This document shows positions 51,061 to 61,773 of a DNA stretch of 64,000 bases, piece after piece (position 1 is the stretch's first letter; each line of letters starts with the position of its first letter). The position numbers were made by a program, and so were the translations under genes. The DNA is from an uncultured Paracoccaceae bacterium (GTDB taxonomy: Bacteria; Pseudomonadota; Alphaproteobacteria; Rhodobacterales; Rhodobacteraceae): positions 1 through 64,000 of the forward strand of contig CANMTD010000003.1 of assembly GCA_947500775.1 (NCBI GenBank). Direction: 5' to 3'. Below the pieces are notes generated by a model. That model had not been told where the DNA came from. It was given only the letters and a program-made list of their open reading frames with translations, and searched no databases.

Positions 51061-52263
51061 ATGTTGGACCGCGAAACACCTGACATTCTGATTTCCGGCG
51101 GCGGTGTTGCCGGGCTATGCGCGGCGGCGGCCTTTGGCAGTGCCGGATATTCGGTGATCTGCGTCGATCCCGCCCCGCCGGTGACCGATGGCGCCGATGC
51201 AGGCGCCGACATGCGCACCACCGCGTTCTTGCAGCCTTCGGTCGATCTGTTGCAGGCCGCGGGCCTGTGGCAGCGGCTGGCCCCGCACGCCAGCGCACTA
51301 CAGATCATGCGGATCGTCGATGCCGGCGGCCCCGAGCCGGTGGCCCGGCTGACCACCGATTTCGATGCCTCGGATATTTCCGATCAGCCCTTTGGCTGGA
51401 ACCTGCCCAACTGGTTGCTGCGCCGCGAAATGGTGGCGCGTCTGGCCGAGCTGCCCAACGTGGATTTCCGCCCCGGCGTCGCCACCCGGCGGGTGATGAC
51501 CCGCGAACGCGAGGCGCTGATCAGCCTCAGCGATGGCGCGCGCATCGCCGCCCGCCTGCTGATCGCCGCCGACGGCCGCAATTCGCCGGTGCGCAACGCC
51601 GTGGGGATCGGTGTGAAAACAACGCGTTACGGGCAAAAGGCGCTGGCCTTTGCCGTGACCCACCCGGTGCCACACAACGACGTCTCGACCGAGGTGCACC
51701 GCAGCGGCGGGCCGTTCACGCTGGTGCCGCTGCCCGATCGCGACGGGGTGCCCTGTTCGGCGATTGTCTGGATGGAACACGGCCCCGAGGTCAAACGGCT
51801 GGCCGCCCTGCCCGAGGCTGAGTTCGAGGCGGCGATGAACGCCCGATCCGCAGGCCTGTATGGGCATCTGACGCTGGCCTCGCGCCGCAGCGTCTGGCCC
51901 ATCATCAGCCAGATCGCCGACCGGTTCAGCGCCGAACGCACCGCGCTGATTGCCGAAGCGGCCCATGTGGTGCCACCGATCGGGGCGCAGGGATTGAACA
52001 TGAGCCTGGCCGATACCGCCTGTCTGCTGGAACTGGCGCAGGCCGATCCGGGCGGGTTCGGCGACCGGCCGATGCTGGAGAAATATCACCGCCGCCGCTG
52101 GCCCGAGGTCAAGGCGCGGGTCACCGGCATCGACGCGCTGAACCGCGCGTCAATGATCGGCGCGCCGGGCTTGCGCGATCTGCGGGCCACGGCGCTGAAG
52201 GCGCTTTACGGGGCGGCCCCCGTGCGCAAGACGTTGATGCGGGCGGGGTTGGGGGTCAGCTGA
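51061..52263 (+). CDS. UbiH/UbiF-family FAD-dependent monooxygenase
   Basis: 400 residues from ATG 51061 (MLDRETPDILISGGGVAGLC; GGAGGGGCG upstream). The FAD-binding GGGVAGLCAAAAFG, the DG motif AADGRNSPVR and the second FAD motif IGAQGLNMSLADTACL are all present. The family hydroxylates the ubiquinone ring; which position this one modifies is not evident. It may be transcribed with the small membrane protein 57 bases upstream. A large hairpin repeat follows. Confidence 0.88.
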   Translation: MLDRETPDILISGGGVAGLCAAAAFGSAGYSVICVDPAPPVTDGADAGADMRTTAFLQPSVDLLQAAGLWQRLAPHASALQIMRIVDAGGPEPVARLTTDFDASDISDQPFGWNLPNWLLRREMVARLAELPNVDFRPGVATRRVMTREREALISLSDGARIAARLLIAADGRNSPVRNAVGIGVKTTRYGQKALAFAVTHPVPHNDVSTEVHRSGGPFTLVPLPDRDGVPCSAIVWMEHGPEVKRLAALPEAEFEAAMNARSAGLYGHLTLASRRSVWPIISQIADRFSAERTALIAEAAHVVPPIGAQGLNMSLADTACLLELAQADPGGFGDRPMLEKYHRRRWPEVKARVTGIDALNRASMIGAPGLRDLRATALKALYGAAPVRKTLMRAGLGVS

Positions 52264-52294
52264 CCGCCTTCACTATCCTGTCAAACCCATCACA

Positions 52295-52377
52295 GGGCAG
52301 CGCCTGACCGCGGGTGGGCGAGAAGCGCCCGCCCATGGGGGCGGTCGGGCGCTGCCCGGGCCGCAAGCGCCCCGGGC
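52295..52377. repeat. Intergenic hairpin repeat, copy C (convergent terminator)
   Basis: GGGCAGCGCCTGACCGC (52295-52311) pairs with GCGGTCGGGCGCTGCCC (52341-52357) with one mismatch, and GGGCG/CGCCC add an inner stem. GCCCGGG...CCCGGGC (52354-52377) forms a second hairpin. It lies between two convergent genes, so it probably ends both transcripts. Its architecture matches copy A, with GCCCGGGC replacing GCCTGAGC. Confidence 0.7.
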
Positions 52378-52383
52378 GAAATC

Positions 52384-53511
52384 TTACAGCACCTTGTCGA
52401 AAGCGGCCTGCAACCGCGCCACGCTGGCGTCGACATCATACAGTTTATCCAGCCCGAACAGCCCGATGCGGAAGGTGCGGAACCCGTCGCCTTCGTCGCA
52501 TTGCAGCGGCACACCGGCGGCGATCTGCATGCCTTCGGCGGCGAATTTCTTGCCGTTCTGAATCTCGGGATCGTCGGTATAGCTGACCACCACGCCCGGC
52601 GCACCGAACCCGTCGGCCGCGACCGATTGCACGCCCTTTTCGGCCAGCATCGCCCGCACCCGGTTGCCCTGATCCCATTGCGCATCGCGCAGCTTTTCGA
52701 ACCCGTAGTCGCGGGTTTCCAGCATGGTATCGCGGAAGGCGCGCAGCGCGTCGGTGGGCATGGTCGCATGATAGGCGTGGCCGCCGCCTTCATAGGCCTC
52801 CATGATCTGCAGCCATTTCTTCAGATCGATGGCGAAACTGTCGGATTCGGTGTCGTCGATCCGCGCCCGCGCATTTTCCGACAGCATCACCAACCCGGCC
52901 GAGGGCGAGGCCGACCAACCCTTTTGCGGCGCCGAGATCAGAACATCGACCCCGGTCTTTTCCATATCCACCCAGACGCAGCCCGAGGCGATGCAATCCA
53001 GCACCATCAGCGCGCCGACCTCATGCGCCGCCGCCGCCATGGCGGTGATGTAATCGTCGGGCAGGATCACCCCGGCCGAGGTTTCCACATGCGGGGCAAA
53101 GACGATCTCGGGCCGCTGATCGCGGATCGCGGCCACCACATCGTCGATCGGCGCGGGCGCAAAGGGGGCCTGCGGGCCGTTGCCGGTGCGGCGCGCCTTC
53201 ATCACCGTGGCCTCGGCGGTCAGGCCGCCTGCTTCGAAAATCTGGCTCCACCGATAGGAAAACCAGCCGTTGCGCACCACCAGCGCGCGGCGGTCGCGGG
53301 CGAACTGGCGGGCCACGGCCTCCATCGCATAGGTGCCGCCGCCGGGGATCAGCGCCACGGAATGGGCGTTGTAGACCTGTTTCAACATGGATGAGATATC
53401 ATTCATAACCTGTTGAAAAGCGGCAGACATATGGTTCAGGGACCGGTCGGTGAAAACCACCGAATATTCCAGCATTCCATCGGGATCGACAGTATCAAGC
53501 AAGGCGGGCAT
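52384..53511 (-). CDS. Class V PLP aminotransferase (alanine-glyoxylate type)
   Basis: 375 residues from ATG 53511 (MPALLDTVDPDG; AAAAGGAC upstream). PLP-binding Lys lies in LISAPQKGWSASPSAG; ALIPGGGTYAMEAVARQF forms the phosphate pocket; VFAPHVETSAGVILP contributes the substrate loop. It belongs to the alanine-glyoxylate/serine-pyruvate group, cytoplasmic. Divergent from nothing obvious; two lrp genes follow 65 bases to the right on the same strand. The 20 residues before this Met in the longer frame lack a ribosome site. Confidence 0.85.
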   Translation of the reverse strand: MPALLDTVDPDGMLEYSVVFTDRSLNHMSAAFQQVMNDISSMLKQVYNAHSVALIPGGGTYAMEAVARQFARDRRALVVRNGWFSYRWSQIFEAGGLTAEATVMKARRTGNGPQAPFAPAPIDDVVAAIRDQRPEIVFAPHVETSAGVILPDDYITAMAAAAHEVGALMVLDCIASGCVWVDMEKTGVDVLISAPQKGWSASPSAGLVMLSENARARIDDTESDSFAIDLKKWLQIMEAYEGGGHAYHATMPTDALRAFRDTMLETRDYGFEKLRDAQWDQGNRVRAMLAEKGVQSVAADGFGAPGVVVSYTDDPEIQNGKKFAAEGMQIAAGVPLQCDEGDGFRTFRIGLFGLDKLYDVDASVARLQAAFDKVL

Positions 53512-53576
53512 GGGGCGTCCTTTTCTGTTGGTTGCACCAGCTTTGCCCCCATGATCGCAGTGACGCAACCCGACTT

Positions 53577-54031
53577 TTAGCCCAATGGACCCAACCGCCG
53601 TTCTTCGCTGAGCAACACATTCGCCTCGACATCGCCCACGCCGGGCAGGGTCATGACCCGGCGGCGCAGCACCCGTTCGAAATCGCTGAGGTCACGGGCG
53701 ACGACGCGCAGGCGGTAATCATACATGCCCAACACATGTTCGACGGTCTGCACCTCGGGGATGGCGGTGACGGCGCGTTCGAAATCGTCCAGCGACACCC
53801 GCCCCTTGGTGGCCAGCTTGACCCCCAGGAACACGGTCACGCCGAACCCCAGCTTTTCGGCGTCCAGGTCCAGCGTGCGGCCCGCGATGATCCCGGCCTG
53901 CTGCAACCGTTTGATCCGCCGCCATGTCGCCGGTTGCGACAGGCCGAACCGCCGCCCCAATGCGCCCGCCGATTGGCTGGCGTCGCGCGACAGGGCGCGC
54001 AGCAGATCGCGGTCGATATCGTCCAGATCGA

Positions 54032-54035
<4 letters not shown>
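53577..54035 (-). CDS. Lrp/AsnC-family regulator, first of a tandem pair
   Basis: 152 residues. N-terminal HTH (SAGALGRRFGLSQPATWRRIKRL) and a C-terminal RAM domain (VFLGVKLATKG and YDYRLRVVARD). It probably assembles as an octamer that responds to an amino acid. Its ATG overlaps the stop of the next lrp gene (ATGA), so the two are expressed together. The aminotransferase gene downstream may be one target. Confidence 0.9.
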
Positions 54036-55640
<1,605 letters not shown>

Positions 55641-55668
55641 GCGGGCGGCGGGGGCACCCCCGCCCGTC
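55641..55668 (+). terminator. GC-rich hairpin after ilvC
   Basis: GCGGGGG pairs with CCCCCGC around CA, flanked by GGGCG and CCCG. It begins right after the ilvC stop, without a T-run. It probably stabilises the 3' end upstream of the true terminator at 55708-55732. Confidence 0.5.
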
Positions 55669-55707
55669 CTGCAGATGGTTCGGCCTGCATCAAAATGATC
55701 TTCATTG

Positions 55708-55732
55708 ACCCCGGCCCCGCGCCGGGGTTTTT
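55708..55732 (+). terminator. Intrinsic terminator of ilvC
   Basis: ACCCCGGC (55708-55715) pairs with GCCGGGGT (55721-55728), followed by TTTT. It sits 32 bases before the next gene's start, so the transporter needs its own promoter or read-through. Confidence 0.85.
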
Positions 55733-55763
55733 GATCCGCACCACCCCATCAAGGATTTTCCCG

Positions 55764-56681
55764 ATGTCAGATCAGCCCGCCCTGCGCCCCACGCCCGCCA
55801 ACTGGTTGATGGTGGCCGCCCTTGGCATCACCTGGGGGGCCACCTTTCTGGTGATCGAGATTGCGCTGCGGGGGATCACCCCGTTCTGGCTGGCCGCCGG
55901 GCGGATCGGGTTTGCGGCCCTGTTGATGACGGCGATCTGGGGCGCGCGCGGCGGGCGGCTGTTTCTGAGCGATCAGCGCGGGTGGTCATCGCTGTGTCTG
56001 GTCGGCGTGTTCAGTTCGGCCGTACCCTTCATGTTGCTCAGCTGGGGGCAGCAGTTCGTGACCTCGGGCTTTGCGGGCGTGTCGATGGCGGCGGTGGCGC
56101 TGATGGTTCTGCCGCTGGCCCATGTCTTTGTCCCCGGCGAGGCGATGAACCTGCGCAAGACGCTGGGCTTTGTGATCGGCTTTGCCGGGGTGGTGATTCT
56201 GATCGGCACCCAGGCCTTTGAAAGCACCGGATCGGGCATGGAAACCGCCGGGCGGCTGGCCTGCCTGGGGGCGGCGGCCTGTTACGCGGGCAGTTCGGTT
56301 CTGGTGCGCCGCCTGCCGCCGGTCGATCCGATCGGCCTGGCCACCGTGCTGTTGCTGATCGGGGCGGCAGTGGTGATCCCGGCGGCCTTTGCGGTCGAGG
56401 GGCCGCCACCCCTGCCCGACCGCAACACATTGATCGCGCTGGCCGTTCTGGGGCTGGTGCCGACGGCGGCGGCCAATCTGTTGCGGGTTCTGGTGATCCG
56501 CAGCGCAGGCCCCACCTTCATGAGCCTGACCAATTACCAGGTGCCGCTGTGGTCGGTGATCTTTGGCGCGGTCATTCTGGGCGAACCGCTGCCGCCGTCG
56601 CTGTTGACCGCGCTGTCGCTGATCCTGATCGGCGTCGCGCTAAGCCAGTGGAACGCGCTGCGCGGGTTGTTCGCCCGCTGA
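55764..56681 (+). CDS. EamA / drug-metabolite-type transporter
   Basis: 305 residues from ATG 55764 (MSDQPALRPTPANW). Ten predicted helices in two EamA repeats: ALGITWGATFLVIEIALRGI opens the first and LTNYQVPLWSVIFGAVILGE the second. A small-molecule exporter by family. The longer frame from 55695 runs through the ilvC terminator and is unlikely. It ends exactly where the convergent DoxX-like gene ends. Confidence 0.85.
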   Translation: MSDQPALRPTPANWLMVAALGITWGATFLVIEIALRGITPFWLAAGRIGFAALLMTAIWGARGGRLFLSDQRGWSSLCLVGVFSSAVPFMLLSWGQQFVTSGFAGVSMAAVALMVLPLAHVFVPGEAMNLRKTLGFVIGFAGVVILIGTQAFESTGSGMETAGRLACLGAAACYAGSSVLVRRLPPVDPIGLATVLLLIGAAVVIPAAFAVEGPPPLPDRNTLIALAVLGLVPTAAANLLRVLVIRSAGPTFMSLTNYQVPLWSVIFGAVILGEPLPPSLLTALSLILIGVALSQWNALRGLFAR

Positions 56682-57149
56682 TCACATCCAGAACGCCCAT
56701 TTGCCGCGCCGCCGGGCCAGCCAGCCGCCCAGCGACAGGTGGTCGCGCCGGATCAGCAGAACCAGCGCGATCATCGCCCCCAGAACCGCCAGATCGATCA
56801 CCACGTTACGGTTCACCGGAAACCCGTTTCCGTTGATTTCGAACGGCGCCAGAAATTGTTCCCAGCGGCGCGTGACCGTGAAAAAATGCATCAGCAACAA
56901 GGCACTGTAGGAAAACAGCCTCCCGATCCCGGCAAAGACCATCAGGCACAGCGCGACCTGCACCGCCGCCACCATGATCACCTGCGAGGTCGCGATTTCG
57001 ACACCGTCGAAATGGCGCACCAGTTGCTGATACTGGCCCGGCGTCAGGATCTTGTTCACGGCCCAGACAAAGATGAACCATGCCAGCCCGAACCGAAGGA
57101 TCAGAAGGGCGACCCCATCCAGCCGGTCCTGATTGAATACTGCGCGCAT
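56682..57149 (-). CDS. DoxX-like membrane protein
   Basis: 155 residues from ATG 57149 (MRAVFNQDRLDGVAL; AGGAG seven bases before). Four hydrophobic spans: LRFGLAWFIFVWAVNKIL, VIMVAAVQVALCLMVFAGIG, YSALLLMHFF and VVIDLAVLGAMIALVLLI. The layout fits the DoxX/DoxD superfamily, some members of which act in redox or quinone processes. No conserved Cys is present, so the role is open. Confidence 0.65.
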   Translation of the reverse strand: MRAVFNQDRLDGVALLILRFGLAWFIFVWAVNKILTPGQYQQLVRHFDGVEIATSQVIMVAAVQVALCLMVFAGIGRLFSYSALLLMHFFTVTRRWEQFLAPFEINGNGFPVNRNVVIDLAVLGAMIALVLLIRRDHLSLGGWLARRRGKWAFWM

Positions 57150-57261
57150 ATCGTTCTCCTGCAAACTCGTGGAAACGGAATGGTTTTCCGCTAGCACGAT
57201 GTTTGCGGGGATGCGCGGATTTTACGCGGAGCTCACCGAAATATGATGGTGCGAGAGGCGC

Positions 57262-58605
57262 TTAGACGGCGGATTCGACCTCGGCCACGATGGCATTGAC
57301 CACGGCCCCCAGCAAAACGTCATCCTCGCATTCGGCCATGACCCGGATCAGCGGCTCGGTGCCGGATTTGCGGATCAGCAACCGGCCCTTGCCGGTCAGT
57401 TTCTGTTCGGCGTCGGCGATGGCGGATTTGACGCCTGCGCTGTCCAGCGGGGTCTGACCCGCCTGAAACCGCACGTTTTTCAACAGCTGCGGCACCCGTT
57501 CGAAACTGCGGGTCAGCGCGCTGGCCGGTTGGCCGGTTTCGACCATGGCGGCCAGAAACTGCAGCCCGGCGGACAGCCCGTCGCCGGTGGTGCCATAGTC
57601 GGTCATGACCACATGGCCCGATTGTTCGCCGCCAAGGTTCCAGCCGCCCCGGCGCATCGCCTCGACCACATGGCGGTCGCCGACGGGGGTCCGTTCCAGC
57701 CGCAGGCCACGATCGGTCAGGAACCGTTCCAGCCCAAGGTTCGACATCACGGTGGCCACCAGCGTGCCGTGGTTCAGGCGGCCTTCGCCAGCCCAGCGGG
57801 ACGCAATCAGCGCCATGAACTGATCGCCGTCGGCCACGTGGCCCTCTTCGTCGATGATCATCACCCGGTCGGCGTCGCCATCCAGACAGATGCCCACATC
57901 GGCGCCATGGGCCACCACCGCCGCCGCCGCGGTATCGGTATAGGTCGATCCGCATTTATCGTTGATGTTCAGGCCGTTAGGCGCGGTGCCCACCGGGATC
58001 ACCTCGGCCCCCAGTTCCCACAGAACCTCGGGCGCGGTGCGATAGGCCGCGCCATTGGCGCAGTCGATCACCACCTTCAGCCCGTCCAGACGGCGGCCCT
58101 GTGGAAAGGTTGCCTTGACCCGTTCATTGTACCGGAACCGCCCGTCATAGACGTGTTTGGCGCGGCCGATATTGTCGGCCTGCGCGGGTTCCACGCCTGC
58201 GTGGACCAAAGCCTCGATCGCGGCCTCATCCTCATCCGACAGCTTGTACCCGTCGGGGCCGAAAAACTTGATGCCGTTGTCGTGGTGCGGGTTGTGCGAG
58301 GCCGAGATCATCACCCCGACATCGGCCCGCATCGACGGCGTCAGCAGGCCCACCGCCGGGGTCGGCACCGGCCCCAGCAGCAGAACGTTCATGCCGGTCG
58401 AGGTGAACCCCGCCGTCAGCGCGTTTTCGAACATATAGCCCGACAGGCGGGTATCCTTGCCGATCACCACCCGGTGCACGGTCGATCCGTCGCGGCGAAA
58501 GTAACGGCCCGCCGCCGCCCCGATGCGCAGCGCCATATCGGCGGTCATCGGCGCGGTATTGGCCCGCCCGCGCACGCCATCGGTTCCAAAAAGTTTATCC
58601 GTCAT
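57262..58605 (-). CDS. glmM: Phosphoglucosamine mutase
   Basis: 447 residues. Active-site phosphoserine in [11 protein letters not shown] (Ser103), Mg2+ site DGDADR in [11 protein letters not shown] and phosphate loop [11 protein letters not shown]. It interconverts glucosamine-6-P and glucosamine-1-P for UDP-GlcNAc and peptidoglycan. Its first 11 bases overlap the end of folP, so it is translated with the folate genes upstream, a pairing common in bacteria. Confidence 0.97.
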   Translation of the reverse strand: MTDKLFGTDGVRGRANTAPMTADMALRIGAAAGRYFRRDGSTVHRVVIGKDTRLSGYMFENALTAGFTSTGMNVLLLGPVPTPAVGLLTPSMRADVGVMISASHNPHHDNGIKFFGPDGYKLSDEDEAAIEALVHAGVEPAQADNIGRAKHVYDGRFRYNERVKATFPQGRRLDGLKVVIDCANGAAYRTAPEVLWELGAEVIPVGTAPNGLNINDKCGSTYTDTAAAAVVAHGADVGICLDGDADRVMIIDEEGHVADGDQFMALIASRWAGEGRLNHGTLVATVMSNLGLERFLTDRGLRLERTPVGDRHVVEAMRRGGWNLGGEQSGHVVMTDYGTTGDGLSAGLQFLAAMVETGQPASALTRSFERVPQLLKNVRFQAGQTPLDSAGVKSAIADAEQKLTGKGRLLIRKSGTEPLIRVMAECEDDVLLGAVVNAIVAEVESAV

Positions 58606-59617
58606 GGTCGTTCCTGCCCCACAGTGCCTCGGACAGGTTCAATGCCTGTCGCGTTTCGGTGATATCATGCACGCGCAAAATCTGCACGCCCTGCCGCGCC
58701 ATCTCTTGCGCGACGGCAACCGATCCCGGCACGCGGGCGGCGGCCTCGGGCGCCTGTCCGATGGTGCCGATGAACCGCTTGCGCGAGGCGCCGACCAGAA
58801 CCGGACAGCCCAGCCCGTGAAACAGGCTGATCCGGCGCAGCAGCGCCAGGTTGTGATCCAGCGTCTTGCCAAAGCCGATGCCGGGATCAACCACGATGTT
58901 CGATTTCGCAATGCCCGCAGCGGCGGCCACCGCGATCCGGTCGGCCAGAAAGTCGTAAACGTCCAACAGGACATCACCGTATTCGGGGTTTTCCTGCATG
59001 GTCTGTGGGTCGCCCTGCGCATGCATCAGACAGACCGGCACCGCATTCAGCGCGGTCAACCCGGCCAGCATCGGATCATAGGTGAACCCCGCCACATCGT
59101 TGACCATGCTGGCCCCCGCCCCCAGCGCCGACTGCGCGACAAGGCTTTTGCGGGTGTCGATGGAAATCGGCGCGGTCAGCCCGGCCAGCCGCAGGGCGGC
59201 GATCACCGGGGTGGTGCGCGAGACCTCGACCGGGACCGGGATGTCCTGCGCGCCGGGGCGGGTGGATTCGCCGCCGATGTCCAGAATATCGGCGCCCTGC
59301 GCGATCAGCGCCTGCCCCTGCGCGACGGCGGCGGCGGGGGTATCGAACAGCCCGCCGTCGGAAAAGCTGTCGGGGGTGACGTTCAGGATGCCCATCAGGC
59401 GCGGGCGCTCCATCGTCAGCCCCGCCACCCGCGCGCGCGGTTCGGTCAGGGCGGCAAAGGCGTCGTCGGGCATGTCGCGGGCGGGGATCAGATGCGGAGC
59501 CCCCCCGCGCTGCAGAACCTCGACATGCGAAAACCATGTCCAGCCCCCCGCCAGCGGAAATGCCCCGTCGGGGCGGTAAGGGTCGGTTTGGGCAATCGGC
59601 CGATAGTAAACTGTCAT
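58595..59617 (-). CDS. folP: Dihydropteroate synthase
   Basis: 340 residues. Core motifs [15 protein letters not shown] (from about residue 74), [11 protein letters not shown] and [16 protein letters not shown] are intact. An N-terminal extension of about 70 residues precedes the barrel, longer than the usual enzyme of about 280; I believe this is typical of the order. It joins p-aminobenzoate to the pterin pyrophosphate. It overlaps glmM and follows folB by 38 bases. Confidence 0.96.
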   Translation of the reverse strand: MTVYYRPIAQTDPYRPDGAFPLAGGWTWFSHVEVLQRGGAPHLIPARDMPDDAFAALTEPRARVAGLTMERPRLMGILNVTPDSFSDGGLFDTPAAAVAQGQALIAQGADILDIGGESTRPGAQDIPVPVEVSRTTPVIAALRLAGLTAPISIDTRKSLVAQSALGAGASMVNDVAGFTYDPMLAGLTALNAVPVCLMHAQGDPQTMQENPEYGDVLLDVYDFLADRIAVAAAAGIAKSNIVVDPGIGFGKTLDHNLALLRRISLFHGLGCPVLVGASRKRFIGTIGQAPEAAARVPGSVAVAQEMARQGVQILRVHDITETRQALNLSEALWGRNDHDG

Positions 59618-59655
59618 GGCCCCGTTTTTGGGGATCGCACCCAGTTTGGCAAGTC

Positions 59656-60600
59656 TTAGAGTGCGTCAGCGGCGTCTTCTGGCCGAAGAACCTGTACCGG
59701 AAAATCGGCCCCATCCGGTGCCTCGGTCCCGATCACCACCATGCGCGCGGCATCGACCTGCCCCGCGAACCACAGCGCCAGCGCCAGCGCGTCACGGGGC
59801 GAGGCCGAGGGACCATCGACCGCATCCAGCACGATTTTCGAGGGCGCCCAGACGGTCATCTGGTCGTGTTTCATCGCCCAGTCAATCTCGGTCCGGGTGC
59901 CGGTGACGATGCAGCGCGCATCGCGCCCGGCCAGCACCCATGCGTTCTGTTCAATCGCCAGCAGATCGATGCGCCGCTGCGCCATCGCGCCCTGCGATTG
60001 CGGGGCCGCCACATCCGCCGGGCCCACACACAGGACCACCGGCTGGCCACGCGCCTGCAACCGGTCCAGCCACAGCGGCAGATCGGGCGCGGCAATCGCG
60101 GCGTTGGACAGGTAGACCACCACCGGGGTCGGCGCGCCATCGTCGTCGGGGGCGGCCTGTGCCAGACGCGGGCCTTCGCCCGCCCGGCTGCGCACGATTT
60201 CCACACCCAGCGCACCAGGGCCGCGATCCAGTTTCTCGATCCGCACGAAAACCCGCATCGCCAGCGGTTCGGCCAGGATATGTTCGGCGATCCGTTCGGC
60301 CAGCGTTTCCAGAAGGTTCAGCCGCTCAGAGGACAGCTCGGCGGCAATCGCCTCGGTGATCGCGTCATAGGACAGGATGCGGTCGACGTCATCGTCCACC
60401 GGGCCGGGATCTGGGCGCACCTCGACCACGATGTTGAAGCGCACGCGCTGCGTGGCGCCGCGTTCGGATTGAAAGGCGCCGATTTCGACCTCGACCACGT
60501 AATCGCGCAGGGAAATACGGTCGCGCGGGGCGCTGGTGTCACCGGTGGCCTCGGCCCGTGCCGAAGGATGCGCAAAGGCAAGGCGGATTTCATCGTTCAT
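59656..60600 (-). CDS. folB: Dihydroneopterin aldolase with extra C-terminal domain
   Basis: 314 residues. Residues about 28-140 are the FolB fold: ISLRDYVVEVEIGAFQSERG, LSYDAITEAIAAEL, LNLLETLAERIAEHIL. FolB is usually about 120 residues long; here residues about 155-314 form a second alpha/beta domain (VVVYLSNAAIAAPDLPLWLD and VVIGTEAPDGADFPV) with no recognised function. It lies beside folP in the folate-glmM operon. Cleaves dihydroneopterin to hydroxymethyl-dihydropterin and glycolaldehyde. Confidence 0.88.
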   Translation of the reverse strand: MNDEIRLAFAHPSARAEATGDTSAPRDRISLRDYVVEVEIGAFQSERGATQRVRFNIVVEVRPDPGPVDDDVDRILSYDAITEAIAAELSSERLNLLETLAERIAEHILAEPLAMRVFVRIEKLDRGPGALGVEIVRSRAGEGPRLAQAAPDDDGAPTPVVVYLSNAAIAAPDLPLWLDRLQARGQPVVLCVGPADVAAPQSQGAMAQRRIDLLAIEQNAWVLAGRDARCIVTGTRTEIDWAMKHDQMTVWAPSKIVLDAVDGPSASPRDALALALWFAGQVDAARMVVIGTEAPDGADFPVQVLRPEDAADAL

Positions 60601-60901
60601 GGCGAGGCTCCGGGGGGTTGTTGTCCGCGCACTTTAGAAAAAGATCGGGCCAAGGCAACCGGCAGAGGCGTCATTCGCGCCCTCGGATGCGACAGTGGCG
60701 CGCCTTTCCGGCGGCTTATTGCAGAACGCCGCGCCCGCCCCGTGGGGGCGGTTCGGGCGCTGCCTGAGCCAAGACTCAGGCAAGTGGCGCAAGGTTGACG
60801 GCCGCGCTTAGGGCTCGGAACGGACATCGGATGCGGCGCGCATCGCATCTGATTTGGGTCGCTTTATAATATGAAGGTCAACGTCGTCTGACGTTCCACG
60901 T
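60601..60901. other. Gap between folB and the cell-wall hydrolase
   Basis: About 300 bases without a convincing gene. It contains hairpin repeat copy D (60731-60795). The leftward folate operon promoter should lie near 60601-60700, but I could not pick a confident -35/-10 pair. Confidence 0.55.
60731..60795. repeat. Intergenic hairpin repeat, copy D
   Basis: CCGCCCC (60735-60741) pairs with GGGGCGG (60745-60751), then GCCTGAG (60762-60768) pairs with CTCAGGC (60775-60781). Bases 60744-60769 are identical to 43186-43211 of copy A, and GGCGCAAGGT (60786-60795) matches the flank of copy B. Confidence 0.75.
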
Positions 60902-61594
60902 TCATCGTTTCGACAGGCGCGTGGGCTGACGATAAAAATGATGGACGCCGATGGTGGCGGTGCGTGGGAAGCTGCGCGCCCAGCGGGGGCGGACCGCTTT
61001 GGTGTGATAATGGGTGGCCCCGCCGGTCAGGTTGCGCGGAGCGCCGTCGATCATCATCCGGGCAATCTTGCCCACACGTTTGAAAGCGGTGGGTTCGGCG
61101 ATCACCTCTTTCATCCCGTCGCAGGTATAGGTGAACTGGCACTGGTATTTGCGCCCGGTTCCCTGATGGACCACACCGCAGACCGTATCGGGATAGCTGG
61201 CCGACGACACCCGGTTCAGAATGACCTCGGCCACCGCGAACTGGCCCTTCACGCTTTCGCCGCGGGCTTCGAAATACAGGGCTTCGGCCAGGCATTGCCA
61301 TTGCGCCCCGCCCTGCACCGCCGGCTGCGTCGACAGCCAGTCCCGGTCATAGCGGATGTTTGCAACCTTGCCGGCCGATGCGGGGGCCTTGCGTGCGGGG
61401 GTGATCAGGCGTTCCAGACGGCGACCGCTGACCGCGCGCAGAGCGGCCTTTTCGGCGCCCAGCAATTTGGTCAGATGTGTATCCAGCCCGGCCGTCGGGT
61501 CATTCGATTGCGAAATCGTGACATCGCCAACAGCAACATTGGCACAAAACATGCCAGCCACGGCGCAAAGCGCCAGTGTCAATTTACGCACCAT
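60902..61594 (-). CDS. Cell wall hydrolase (SleB/Hydrolase_2 family)
   Basis: 230 residues from ATG 61594 (MVRKLTLALCAVAGMFCANVAVG, signal peptide). The catalytic domain is about 110-230: WQCLAEALYFEARGES holds the catalytic Glu, and NRVSSASYPDTVCGVVHQG and ATHYHTKAVRP are family blocks. It should cleave peptidoglycan glycan strands (lytic transglycosylase-like) in the periplasm, used in growth, division or envelope remodelling. TTG 61612 opens the frame but GGGGGCAC before ATG 61594 is a better site. Confidence 0.88.
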   Translation of the reverse strand: MVRKLTLALCAVAGMFCANVAVGDVTISQSNDPTAGLDTHLTKLLGAEKAALRAVSGRRLERLITPARKAPASAGKVANIRYDRDWLSTQPAVQGGAQWQCLAEALYFEARGESVKGQFAVAEVILNRVSSASYPDTVCGVVHQGTGRKYQCQFTYTCDGMKEVIAEPTAFKRVGKIARMMIDGAPRNLTGGATHYHTKAVRPRWARSFPRTATIGVHHFYRQPTRLSKR

Positions 61595-61773
61595 GGAAGT
61601 GCCCCCAGTCAAAAATGGCCAACATGGCCTGCAGCCCGGGTCATATAAGTTAAAAATTTAGGCAGGTCCAGCATGAGGCAAAAAAGCAACGCCACGCTGT
61701 CACCACTTGGTAACACGTCTGCCCTGTAACGCCTATGCCCGCAGGTCTTGTGACGCCTGCTAAGCTTTTGTTA

